Below are positions 1 to 7,678 of a stretch of DNA of 48,765 bases, in pieces. Made by a program: the position numbers and the translations under genes. The notes beneath the pieces are model-generated. The model saw nothing but the letters and a program-made list of their open reading frames with translations, did not search any database and was not told where the DNA came from. Every line of letters starts with the position of its first letter. Position 1 is the first letter of the stretch. This DNA is from Clostridiales bacterium (GTDB lineage Bacteria; Bacillota; Clostridia; Christensenellales; Aristaeellaceae): the NCBI GenBank assembly GCA_019420065.1, contig JAHZHX010000002.1, positions 33,281-82,045 of the forward strand, read 5' to 3'.

Positions 1-658
1 CCTTGGCATATAGCTTTTCAGCCTGAACGGTATTGACCTGATAAAAGGCGCGCGAGGTCAGGCATACGTGCAGGCCGCACATTTCATCCCAAATTTCATC
101 GCGTCCGGCCAGAAGCTTATTGCGAAAGCCCAGGACGGCGCTGCTGTCGCGGGAATTGATGTTTTGAATCACTCCGCGCACATCCGGGCATTTTTGCATG
201 AGCTGCCGGGCAATTTCTTCGCCGCCGGGCAGCTCTTCGCTGCCCGTAACCAGGGTTACCAGTGCTTGACCCGTTACGTGAGCGCGGTGGATCTGCAAGT
301 GGCGGATCACGCCGCGGTGAAAGTCCTCCCGCCAGGCAGGGATCCGGCGCGCGGTCAGCAGCTCCAGGACGATGTTGGCAATCTCGTTGGCGCGCTTGTT
401 TTCCAGCAGACAGTATTTGACGGAGACGATCTGGTGCGTTTGCCGGCGGTAAATCCCATGATACAGGGAGCTGCGGCCGTTGGCATAGGCGCGCAGCACC
501 TTGTTGCGGTAGAAACGCGGATCCTCCATGCCTATCATGGGCAGCGCCTGCGGGAACAGGCGGCGGAACTGCGCTTCCTTTTCCCGCAGCAGCGCGCCAT
601 ACATGCGCTCGATCCCGGTACAGCCGCCGCAGCCTTTTTCCTTCAGCGGGCAATTCAT
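1..658 (-). CDS. 23S rRNA (uracil-5-)-methyltransferase, RumA/RlmD-TrmA family (3' end off window)
   Basis: This is the N-terminal part of an SAM-dependent RNA m5U methyltransferase; the gene runs off the left edge, so the catalytic domain is not seen. The protein starts MNCPLKEKGCGGCTG. The C-x5-C-x2-C pattern at residues 3-12 matches the [4Fe-4S] cluster cysteines of RumA-type enzymes. A later FYQVNTVQAEKLY segment matches the conserved FxQVN region just before the SAM-binding domain. The start at 658 puts the cluster right at the N-terminus, so the TRAM domain found in many relatives is absent. A GGAGAG ribosome site lies just upstream. The gene follows murG by 16 bases on the same strand and may be co-transcribed with it. 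Whether the target is U747, U1939 or a tRNA cannot be told from this part. Confidence 0.82.
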   Translation of the reverse strand, partial: MNCPLKEKGCGGCTGIERMYGALLREKEAQFRRLFPQALPMIGMEDPRFYRNKVLRAYANGRSSLYHGIYRRQTHQIVSVKYCLLENKRANEIANIVLELLTARRIPAWREDFHRGVIRHLQIHRAHVTGQALVTLVTGSEELPGGEEIARQLMQKCPDVRGVIQNINSRDSSAVLGFRNKLLAGRDEIWDEMCGLHVCLTSRAFYQVNTVQAEKLYAK

Positions 659-674
659 CCTTTGCAGTCTCTCC

Positions 675-1739
675 TTATTTTTGAATCGCTTCGATCAATT
701 CCAGCACGCGGGGCGTACCATCAGCGGGCGGCGCGTCGTGCAGCGCTTTGCGCAGGCTGTCGGCATCCTGCATAAGGGCAAACAGCGCTTCGGTCAGGGA
801 TTGACTGGTCATATTTTCCTGTGCCATAACGCGCGCAAGACCACGTTTCTCAAAAGAGGCGGCATTAAGAATCTGATCGCCGCGGCTTGCTCCCTTGGGA
901 TAGGGGATGAGCAGCATGGGTTTGCCCAGGGCCTGAAACTCGCACAAGGCGTTGGAGCCTGCGCGGGAAAGGATATAATCGGCTGCTGCCATGGCGTTTG
1001 GCAGTTCGTCAGATAAAAATTCGGTCTGATAATAACCGTCAAGGCTGTTGAGCGAAGCGTCAAGGTTGCCTTTGCCGCAGATATGGAATACCTGCATACG
1101 GGGCAGCAGGGCAGGCAGGGCGCTGCGCAGCGCGGCATTGACGCTCTGCGCGCCAAGACTGCCGCCCATCATCAGCAAAACAGGCCTGTCAGCGGTGAAA
1201 TGCGCCAGCGCCAGCCCTTTTGCCCGGCTTCCGGAAAACAATTCCGGGCGCAGCGGCGTGCCGGTAAACACGCCTTTGCTGCCAAGCGCCTTGGCGCATT
1301 CAGGAAAGGTGGTGGCCACTTTCTTGGCAAAACGGGCGCAGATTTTATTGGCAAGGCCGGGCGTGAGGTCGCTTTCATGACAAAGCGTGGGCACGCGGTT
1401 CAGCCAGGCGCCGATTACAACCGGAACGGAGACAAACCCGCCTTTGGAAAAGCAAACATCAGGCTTGAGCGTATGCATCAGGTGTGCGCTTTGAAACGCG
1501 CCCGCTATTACGCGGAACGGGTCGGTAAAATTTTTCCAGTCAAAATAGCGGCGCAGCTTGCCGGACTTTACCGCATGGTAAGTAACTCCGGGCAGGGAGG
1601 CAATCATACCGTGCTCGATGCCCTTTTCCGTGCCGATGTAATGAACGTCGTAACCTGCTTTGAGCAGATGCGGCAAAAGCGCCAGATGCGGGGTAACGTG
1701 ACCGGCCGAGCCGCCGCCCGTGAGAACAATGCGTTTCAT
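675..1739 (-). CDS. murG: UDP-GlcNAc:lipid I N-acetylglucosaminyltransferase MurG
   Basis: MurG transfers GlcNAc from UDP-GlcNAc onto undecaprenyl-PP-MurNAc-pentapeptide (lipid I) to make lipid II on the inner face of the membrane. The 354-residue length is normal. The N-terminal glycine-rich loop TGGGSAGHVTPHLAL (about residues 7-21) is diagnostic. The second Rossmann domain carries GGSLGAQSVN and the UDP-GlcNAc-binding SRAGSNALCEF region, followed by GxQxLNA-like GDQILNA. The start has an AAAGGGAGAG ribosome site. The gene stands alone here rather than inside a dcw cluster; many clostridia have such a detached murG. Upstream lies the ferritin-like operon, which ends in its own terminator. 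Confidence 0.95.
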   Translation of the reverse strand: MKRIVLTGGGSAGHVTPHLALLPHLLKAGYDVHYIGTEKGIEHGMIASLPGVTYHAVKSGKLRRYFDWKNFTDPFRVIAGAFQSAHLMHTLKPDVCFSKGGFVSVPVVIGAWLNRVPTLCHESDLTPGLANKICARFAKKVATTFPECAKALGSKGVFTGTPLRPELFSGSRAKGLALAHFTADRPVLLMMGGSLGAQSVNAALRSALPALLPRMQVFHICGKGNLDASLNSLDGYYQTEFLSDELPNAMAAADYILSRAGSNALCEFQALGKPMLLIPYPKGASRGDQILNAASFEKRGLARVMAQENMTSQSLTEALFALMQDADSLRKALHDAPPADGTPRVLELIEAIQK

Positions 1740-1826
1740 GCGATTCTCTCCCTTTTTGCATTCACATAGATCATACGGGGTATGTCATAGCATATGCGCA
1801 ATGCGGACAGCATAGCGCATACCGAC

Positions 1827-1873
1827 AAAAACCTTTCCCCAACGGCAGCGCGGCGCGCCTGTCAGGGAAAGGT
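1827..1873 (-). terminator. Rho-independent terminator of the ferritin-like operon
   Basis: A 9-bp stem (ACCTTTCCC at 1831-1839 with GGGAAAGGT at 1865-1873) closes a GC-rich loop. Read on the minus strand it is followed by a run of T. It sits just after the stop of the ferritin-like gene and before murG. Confidence 0.65.
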
Positions 1874-1880
1874 GGTGGAA

Positions 1881-2345
1881 TCATAGCGCCTGCGCTTTTT
1901 CCAACGCGGCCAAATGCCTGCTTTCTTCGCGCGCAACGGCAAGAAAAGCGGATTGCGCCCCCGGCAGTTCATTGCACTGCTGCGCAAAGCGCGTATAACA
2001 ATCAACCGCAAGGCGTTCCTGTTCTGATGCATAGCGCAAAAGCGCGGCAGGCGAGTCAAACGCGCCCTCGCGGGCAGCGCCGTGCAGGCCTCCTTCAAAG
2101 AGAACGCCCGCAGCATAGGCGGACAGCATCAATGCTTCCGTTCCAATGGGCGGCGCGCCGGTAAGCATGCTTTGAAAGCGCAGCAAATGCTGCCGCTCAT
2201 CTGCAAGCATGTCTTGAATGGCGGCGGCAATGGCGCCGCTGCCGAAAACCATCGCGGCGCGCTCATAAAGCCGGATAGCGCGTTTTTCCATTTCGGCGGC
2301 GATATAAAGCGCTTCGGCGGCGCTTTTTACAGGCACGCCAGGCAT
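1881..2345 (-). CDS. Ferritin-like (rubrerythrin-type) diiron four-helix protein
   Basis: A 154-residue all-helical protein. Two helix pairs carry spaced Glu/His ligands typical of the ferritin-like di-iron fold: EMEKRAIRLYE and DERQHLLRF in the first half, SEQERLAVDCY and REESRHLAAL in the second (ExxR/K and ExxH type). There is no rubredoxin tail, so it is not a full rubrerythrin. The likely role is peroxide or oxygen detoxification, or iron handling, in an anaerobe; this is inferred from fold only. It begins 3 bases after the stop of the DUF1858 gene and has only a weak ribosome site, which suggests translational coupling. The two proteins may work together as a small redox pair. Confidence 0.75.
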   Translation of the reverse strand: MPGVPVKSAAEALYIAAEMEKRAIRLYERAAMVFGSGAIAAAIQDMLADERQHLLRFQSMLTGAPPIGTEALMLSAYAAGVLFEGGLHGAAREGAFDSPAALLRYASEQERLAVDCYTRFAQQCNELPGAQSAFLAVAREESRHLAALEKAQAL

Positions 2346-2348
2346 CGT

Positions 2349-2555
2349 TCAGGCCTTTTTCTCTGCGAGAAATTCGTTGAGCTGGTGTACCAGTTCATCG
2401 GCGTTCGCGCCATGAGCGCCGCAGGCGTCTTCAAGGCTTTCGGCCGTCGCATGGGGGCAGCCCAGGCAGTGCATGCCGAATTCCATGAAAATACGGGCCG
2501 TGCCAGGATCCATCATCAGAACATCGCGAATGGTCATTTGCTTGTTGACTTCCAT
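2349..2555 (-). CDS. DUF1858 / hybrid-cluster-protein-associated redox-disulfide domain protein
   Basis: A 68-residue protein with the layout of the DUF1858 (TIGR03980-type) domain: an N-terminal segment of the type MTIRDVLxxDPGTARIFMEFGMHCLGCP, then an ATAESLEDAC helix and a charged C-terminal helix. The CLGC pair is the expected redox or metal-binding dithiol. The start at 2555 is preferred over an in-frame ATG five codons upstream, because a strong GGAGGAAATAACA ribosome site sits directly before it. It lies between a glycosyltransferase gene (25 bases upstream) and the ferritin-like gene (3 bases downstream). Its biochemical role is unknown. Confidence 0.8.
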   Translation of the reverse strand: MEVNKQMTIRDVLMMDPGTARIFMEFGMHCLGCPHATAESLEDACGAHGANADELVHQLNEFLAEKKA

Positions 2556-2580
2556 TGTTATTTCCTCCATTTATATCACT

Positions 2581-3528
2581 TTACCGGCGAAAAGGCTGTG
2601 CCTCTGCCGGGAAACCGCGCGTTTCAGCCACAATATAAAGCGGCCGCGCCCGGGTTTCATCATAAATACGGACGATGTATGCGCCAAGCACCCCTGTGGA
2701 GCCGACCACGGCGCCGGTGCACAATACCATCAGATCGGCCAGCCACCAGCTTCCGCCCGCAATGCCGCAGCAAAGCAGCACCAGCAGGGTGACAAGACCC
2801 AGGCCGCCCAGCAGAAGCAGGAAAATCCCCAGGAACGAGATCAGCTTTGGCAGCTTGTCCGAAAAACTGAGCATGCCGTCCAGCGCCAGCTTGAGCATTT
2901 TTTTCAGCGGATAGTGCGTTTCGCCGGCAAAGCGCTTGTCGCGGTCATAATGCACCGCTTCCTGGCGAAAGCCTACCCAGGCGAACATTCCGCGCAGAAA
3001 ACGCGCATGCTCGGGCATCCGGCGCACGACGTCAGCTACCTGCTTATCGACAAGACGAAAATCACCCGTGTCGGCGGGAATGTCCGTGCTGGTCATGGCG
3101 CGCAGCAGGCGATAATATACGTAGGCAGTGATCTTTTTGAAAGCGCTTTCACCTGCGCGGCGGTTGCGCTGACCGTACACGACCTGCGCGCCTGCGCGCC
3201 ATTTCGCGGCCATTTCCGGAATGATTTCCGGCGGATCCTGCAAATCGGCGTCAATAATCACAATGGCGTCGCCGCAGGCATAATCCAAACCGGCGGTTAC
3301 GGCCATCTGATGCCCAGCATTGCGGGCGAAATGCACGGCGCGCACATGGGAATCCTCCGCAACAAGGGCGTTGAGAATCTCTGCCGTGCGGTCGTGCGAG
3401 CCATCGTTCACATAAACAATTTCATAATCGCCGTCCATCGCGGAGAGCACCTGCGTGAGCCGCCGGTGCGTTTCGCGCAGTACGGCTTCTTCATTATAAC
3501 AGGGTACGACGATTGAATATATGGGCAT
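2581..3528 (-). CDS. Family 2 glycosyltransferase, GtrB/DPM1-like, with two C-terminal membrane helices
   Basis: This 315-residue protein opens with IYSIVVPCYNEEAVLRET, the nucleotide-sugar-binding start of GT2 enzymes. VYVNDGSHDRT and the DADLQDPPE metal-binding motif follow. Near residues 225-290 are two hydrophobic spans, then the VRIYDETRARPLYIV signature of polyprenyl-phosphate glycosyltransferases (GtrB, CsbB, YkcC). It therefore probably loads a sugar onto undecaprenyl phosphate at the membrane for cell-envelope decoration. The start at 3528 has GGAGT 5 bases upstream; the longer frame upstream lacks protein-like sequence. It lies 16 bases after the NYN/LOTUS gene and is probably co-transcribed with it. 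The sugar donor and final acceptor are unknown. Confidence 0.88.
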   Translation of the reverse strand: MPIYSIVVPCYNEEAVLRETHRRLTQVLSAMDGDYEIVYVNDGSHDRTAEILNALVAEDSHVRAVHFARNAGHQMAVTAGLDYACGDAIVIIDADLQDPPEIIPEMAAKWRAGAQVVYGQRNRRAGESAFKKITAYVYYRLLRAMTSTDIPADTGDFRLVDKQVADVVRRMPEHARFLRGMFAWVGFRQEAVHYDRDKRFAGETHYPLKKMLKLALDGMLSFSDKLPKLISFLGIFLLLLGGLGLVTLLVLLCCGIAGGSWWLADLMVLCTGAVVGSTGVLGAYIVRIYDETRARPLYIVAETRGFPAEAQPFRR

Positions 3529-3544
3529 GGATACTCCTTTCCGT

Positions 3545-4549
3545 TCAGAGCATTTTGATGAGCATGTTTTTCTGCGGATCAAGCTCCAGCTTGAGCTTTC
3601 CATCCTTGTCAAGCTGCTTCAAAATATCGGAAAAGCGACGGAAGCCAATGCTCTTTTCACTGAAATCAGGATAGGCGCTTTGTATATCGGCCTTGAGAAT
3701 GGACGGGTTGATGCGTTTGAAGCCATCATCCTTATAGCGCTGAAGCTGGGCGGCAAAAGCGGCCTGCCAGTTTTCACGCGTAAGCGGGGCTGCCTCGGGA
3801 AGACCGTTTGCCGCTGTATCGGGCACGAGAGAAACCATAACGTTATAGCTGTCGTTGCGCATGCGAATGGAGCCGTAGCGGGCGGACAGCGTGTTGAGCA
3901 GCTTGCTGAAAGTGGCGCAGCCGTAGCTTTTTTCATTGAATTGCGGGCGCAGACGAAGCAGCACGCCCTTCAGCTCGCTGGCGTACATTTCATCCTCATC
4001 GGATTCGCCCAGAATCCCTTCGATGAGCTTGCACAGCGCCTCTTCGTCGGCGGTATCATCTTCCAGCGAGGAGGAACGCCCTTTGGGACGGCTGGGACGG
4101 CGCGGACTTACGCCGACACTTTCCAAAAACTGAAATTCGCTGCAAGCATTGATAAAGATGGTGCTGGCGGCCTCGCTGCGGCTGATGCCCAGCACAAACT
4201 TGCCCAAGCTTTTGAGCGTTCCCACCAAAGGCACATAATCGCTGTCGCCCGAAACGATGCAGAAGCTGTCGATCAGGGGATTGGAGTAGGCGGTGGTCAG
4301 CGCGTCAATGACCAGCATGATGTCGGCGTTGTTTTTCTGGGCCACGCCGTAGCGCAGCGAAGGGACAACATTAAAGGTGTTGGAGAGCAAAAGCTCCTTC
4401 AGATCGCTGAACCGATCGGTATAGCCATAGACCTTGCCCAACAGGATGTCGCCGCGGATCTTGACTTTTTCCAGAATATTACTGAGCGTATCGACTTTCG
4501 CGCCGCAGTTTTCCAGATCGACAAATACGGCGAATTTAGCGGTTCCCAA
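3545..4549 (-). CDS. NYN-domain (LabA-like PIN ribonuclease) protein with OST-HTH/LOTUS domains
   Basis: A 334-residue protein. Residues 1-140 form a NYN/PIN-like nuclease domain: AVFVDLENCG near the start, NNADIMLVIDAL in the middle and SFCIVSGDSDYVPLV carry the expected acidic residues. After a Ser/Arg/Asp-rich linker come two LOTUS (OST-HTH) repeats. Each contains a winged-helix core and ends in a similar way (KSYGCATFSKLLNTL; KSIGFRRFSDILKQL). This is the known bacterial NYN plus LOTUS layout, thought to bind and cut RNA. The start is TTG at 4549 with GGAAGG about 12 bases upstream; no in-frame ATG gives a better N-terminus. It sits upstream of the glycosyltransferase gene. The RNA target is unknown. 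Confidence 0.85.
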   Translation of the reverse strand: MGTAKFAVFVDLENCGAKVDTLSNILEKVKIRGDILLGKVYGYTDRFSDLKELLLSNTFNVVPSLRYGVAQKNNADIMLVIDALTTAYSNPLIDSFCIVSGDSDYVPLVGTLKSLGKFVLGISRSEAASTIFINACSEFQFLESVGVSPRRPSRPKGRSSSLEDDTADEEALCKLIEGILGESDEDEMYASELKGVLLRLRPQFNEKSYGCATFSKLLNTLSARYGSIRMRNDSYNVMVSLVPDTAANGLPEAAPLTRENWQAAFAAQLQRYKDDGFKRINPSILKADIQSAYPDFSEKSIGFRRFSDILKQLDKDGKLKLELDPQKNMLIKML

Positions 4550-4630
4550 AAATGCATACTTCCTTCCAGGCGAATTTTACCATCTATAGTATACCACAAA
4601 ACGAAGCGTTTGAAAAGCAATAAATGTTTT

Positions 4631-5995
4631 TCAGGCCGGATCCGGACAGTTTGCCAGCTGCTTTTTTTCCCAGGGGATGAAATGGTAGCACGATACAATG
4701 AAAATACAGCACAGCACCCAGCCCAGGGGATAGCCCAGGGCAATGGGCAATACGCCGCCCGCGACGCGGGAGATGACGTACAGGTAAATCTGCCGGATGA
4801 CAACAAAGGCGGAAAGCATGCACAGCATGACGGCCATGGATTCTCCGGCGCTGCGCAGCGTGCCGCCCATAATGTCATTCACGCAGCTGAAAAGGTAAAA
4901 GGGCGTGATCCACTGTACAAACATCCGCCCATAGTAGAGCACCTCAGGTTTTTGATTGAATAGGCTCAGCAGCTCTTTTGAGGCCAGCATCAGCGGCACC
5001 ATGAGCGCGGCCGTGCAGCCCATGCCGGTCAGAAGGGCGATGCGCATGCCGCGCTTGACGCGTTTGATATTGCGTGCGCCCAGATTCTGGCCGGCAAAGG
5101 TGGCGCTGGCCATGCTGATGGATTGCTGCGGAAGCATCATGAATTGGTCCAGCTTGCCGTAAATGGACCAGCCGGCGGCGCAGTCTGATCCGAAAACATT
5201 GATATAGGATTGGACAAAGACGTTGGAAAAATTCGTGATGGCTGCCTGGAGCGCGGCAGGCAGGCCGATGGAGACGATTTGCCTGAGCGCGTTCCGTTCC
5301 AGCCGCAGCTCGCGCAGATGCAATTTGTATGGACCGTCCGAGCGCAGCAGCACATACAGCACCAGCAGCGCGGAAAGAAGCTGAGCCAGGATGGTGGCGT
5401 AGGCAACCCCGGCGACGCCAAGATGAAAAACCAGCACAAAGACCAGATCGCCGATGGTGTTGACGATGGCGGAAAAAATCAAAAAGTACAGCGGGCGGCG
5501 GGAATCGCCTACGGCACGCAGAATTCCGGCGCCCATATTGTAAAACATCAGCCCGGAAATTCCCAGAAAGTAGATGCGCAGATAGATGACCGCCTCGGCA
5601 AACATGTCTTCGGGCGCTTTCATCATGCGCAGCAGAGCGGGAACCAGCCGCATGCCTGCAACGGTAAAAAAGATTGCCATAATCAGCGTCATGCAAAGCG
5701 TGGTATGTACGGTGCTGCGAACGGCTTTGTGGTCGCGCGCGCCGAACGCGCGGGCAATCACAACGGTAGCGCCGGCCGAAAAGCCGTTGAAGAACCCAAG
5801 CAGGGTGTTGATCAGCGGCCCAGTGGTTCCAACTGCGGCCAGGGCCTGGGAACTGACAAAATTGCCCACGATGATGGTATCAACGGTGTTGTAAAGCTGC
5901 TGAAAAATCAGGCCGATCATCATTGGGGCGGCAAAGGCAATCAACTGGCGGAAAATTGGCCCGCTGGTCATGTCAATACTGCGTGTTCCGGACAT
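4631..5995 (-). CDS. MATE-family multidrug/cation antiporter
   Basis: A 454-residue polytopic protein with about twelve hydrophobic segments. The opening GPIFRQLIAFAAPMMIGLIFQQLYNTVDTIIVG-type segment is the classic MATE N-terminus, and SSQALAAVGTTGPLINTL follows. The NorM/DinF-like fold exports organic cations or drugs with Na+ or H+. The start MSGTRSIDM at 5995 is chosen because GGAGG lies 6 bases upstream; a longer reading begins in a non-membrane, low-quality stretch. It diverges from spoIVA, with 129 bases between the two starts. The substrate is not predictable. A second MATE gene lies at 26660-28030. Confidence 0.9.
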   Translation of the reverse strand: MSGTRSIDMTSGPIFRQLIAFAAPMMIGLIFQQLYNTVDTIIVGNFVSSQALAAVGTTGPLINTLLGFFNGFSAGATVVIARAFGARDHKAVRSTVHTTLCMTLIMAIFFTVAGMRLVPALLRMMKAPEDMFAEAVIYLRIYFLGISGLMFYNMGAGILRAVGDSRRPLYFLIFSAIVNTIGDLVFVLVFHLGVAGVAYATILAQLLSALLVLYVLLRSDGPYKLHLRELRLERNALRQIVSIGLPAALQAAITNFSNVFVQSYINVFGSDCAAGWSIYGKLDQFMMLPQQSISMASATFAGQNLGARNIKRVKRGMRIALLTGMGCTAALMVPLMLASKELLSLFNQKPEVLYYGRMFVQWITPFYLFSCVNDIMGGTLRSAGESMAVMLCMLSAFVVIRQIYLYVISRVAGGVLPIALGYPLGWVLCCIFIVSCYHFIPWEKKQLANCPDPA

Positions 5996-6124
5996 GGTGC
6001 GCCTCCGAATCAGTAAATTGTATACAGCATACGCTATTTTGGCTGATTTCGCAAGAGGGAAAGCATGAATGCGCATCAAAGGGCATATTGTGCTTTAGCA
6101 ACAGTTGGAGGAGGCAGAAGTTTC

Positions 6125-7624
6125 ATGACACAGGCAGCGACGCGGGGCAGCGCCCCCCTTTACCGCGATATCGCCGAGCGCACGCAGGGCGAATTGTATA
6201 TTGGCGTGGTTGGCCCCGTGCGCGCGGGCAAAAGCACGTTTATTACCGGGATGATGAATCAGCTGGTATTGCCCCTGATTCCTCCGGGCGCCAGGCGCGA
6301 CCGGATCGTGGACGAATTGCCCCAGAGCGCGACCGGAAGGCAGATCATGACTACGCAGCCCAAATTTGTGCCCTCGGACGGCGCCGCCAGCGTGCAGCTG
6401 CCCGATCAGGGAGCTGTGCGGGTGCGCATGGTGGATTCAGTCGGTTATCTGATCCGCGGCGCGCAGGGCACGCAGGAGGGCGAGAACGCCCGGATGGTAT
6501 CCACGCCATGGGCGGACAAGGCGCTGCCCTTTGAGGAAGCGGCGGAGCTGGGCACGCGCAAGGTGATGACCGATCATGCGACGCTGGGCGTTGTCGTAAC
6601 AACCGACGGCACGGTGACCGATCTTCCCCGCGCTGCTTATGTCCCGGCGGAGGAACAGGTCATCAATGAACTGAAAACGCTCGGCAAGCCTTTTGCCGTG
6701 GTGCTCAATTCCGCCGCGCCTGAGACGGAGGATGCGCGCAGGCTGCGCGACGCGCTGAGCGAAAAGTATGATGTGCCGGTGATTCTGCTTTCCGCCAAGG
6801 ACATGAGCGCGGAGGATGCGCAGCATGTTTTGCAGCAGCTGCTTACGGCGTTCCCTTTGCGGGAATTGCGCTTCCAGCTGCCCGAGTGGGCGGCGGCGCT
6901 GGACGACGGGCACTGGCTGACGCGCTATATCGTCGAGCGCGTGCGCGCGGCGGGCGAGCCGGTAGCGCGGATGCGGGATGCGGAGAAGGCTGCGCAGGCG
7001 TTTTCCGGCTCGGAATACGCTGACGCGCCGCGGCTGGAGAGGCTGGAGTATGGCGATGGCAGCGCGCGCTTTGTGCTGCCGCTCAAGGAGGGCTTGTTTA
7101 ACCGCATTCTCAGCGAGCAGTGCGGCACGCAGATTGAAAGCGATGGGCATTTGCTGCGCATGCTCAAGGAGCTGGTAGCCGCCAAGAAAGAATACGACCG
7201 TGTGGCCGACGCGCTTCGCGAGGCCGTGGATACGGGTTATGGACTGGTAACGCCCACGATGAGCGATGTGGAACTATATGAGCCGGAAGTCAGCCGCCAG
7301 AGCGGTCGGTATGCGATCCGGCTGCGCGCCAAAGCTCCGGCGCTGCATTTGATCCGTTCGGATATTGAAACGGAGGTATCGCCGGTGCTGGGAACGCAGG
7401 ACCAGACCGATGAATTTGCCAACACCCTGCGCGATACTTGGGAAAAGGATGAGAGCGCGCTTTTGCAGACGAATTTCTTTGGCCGCAGCCTGGAGAATCT
7501 GATTGCCGAAGGGCTTTCGGCCAAGCTGACGCGCATGCCGCAGGAGGCGCAGGAGAAGGTGCGCGCGGCGCTGACCAAGATACTCAATGAGGGCGATGGC
7601 GGGATGATCTGCATTCTGCTGTAA
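6125..7624 (+). CDS. spoIVA: Stage IV sporulation protein A (spore coat basement-layer ATPase)
   Basis: SpoIVA is made in the mother cell and polymerises on the forespore surface to anchor the coat, using ATP hydrolysis. The 499-residue product is typical in length. The N-terminus LYRDIAERTQGELYIGVVGPVRAGKST holds the Walker A motif (GPVRAGKST). Next come DELPQSATGRQIMTTQPKFVP, MVDSVGYLIRGAQG and TPWADKALPFEEAAELGTRKV, which are strongly conserved in the family. The C-terminus ILNEGDGGMICILL matches the membrane-curvature-sensing tail. The start at 6125 matches the Bacillus protein start and has GGAGGAGG upstream; an ATG at 6065 is also possible. The gene converges on guaB. Sigma-E control is expected from the family, but I could not find a convincing promoter. 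Confidence 0.96.
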   Translation: MTQAATRGSAPLYRDIAERTQGELYIGVVGPVRAGKSTFITGMMNQLVLPLIPPGARRDRIVDELPQSATGRQIMTTQPKFVPSDGAASVQLPDQGAVRVRMVDSVGYLIRGAQGTQEGENARMVSTPWADKALPFEEAAELGTRKVMTDHATLGVVVTTDGTVTDLPRAAYVPAEEQVINELKTLGKPFAVVLNSAAPETEDARRLRDALSEKYDVPVILLSAKDMSAEDAQHVLQQLLTAFPLRELRFQLPEWAAALDDGHWLTRYIVERVRAAGEPVARMRDAEKAAQAFSGSEYADAPRLERLEYGDGSARFVLPLKEGLFNRILSEQCGTQIESDGHLLRMLKELVAAKKEYDRVADALREAVDTGYGLVTPTMSDVELYEPEVSRQSGRYAIRLRAKAPALHLIRSDIETEVSPVLGTQDQTDEFANTLRDTWEKDESALLQTNFFGRSLENLIAEGLSAKLTRMPQEAQEKVRAALTKILNEGDGGMICILL

Positions 7625-7631
7625 ACAAATC

Positions 7632-7664
7632 AAAAAACAGGCGAACGGATACGCTCCGTTCGCC
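7632..7664 (-). terminator. Intrinsic terminator between guaB and spoIVA
   Basis: A perfect 10-bp stem (GGCGAACGGA at 7640-7649, TCCGTTCGCC at 7655-7664) has a 5-base loop. On the minus strand it is followed by a six-T run, so it ends guaB transcription. On the plus strand the hairpin also follows spoIVA directly and may act both ways. Confidence 0.85.
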
Positions 7665-7678
7665 TGCCGCTTTATGCA

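Noticed and set aside
6080..6124. Possible sigma-E promoter for spoIVA
   Set aside because: GCATATT fits a -35, but no CATA-type -10 lies at the right distance. CATACGCT at 6029 lacks a -35.
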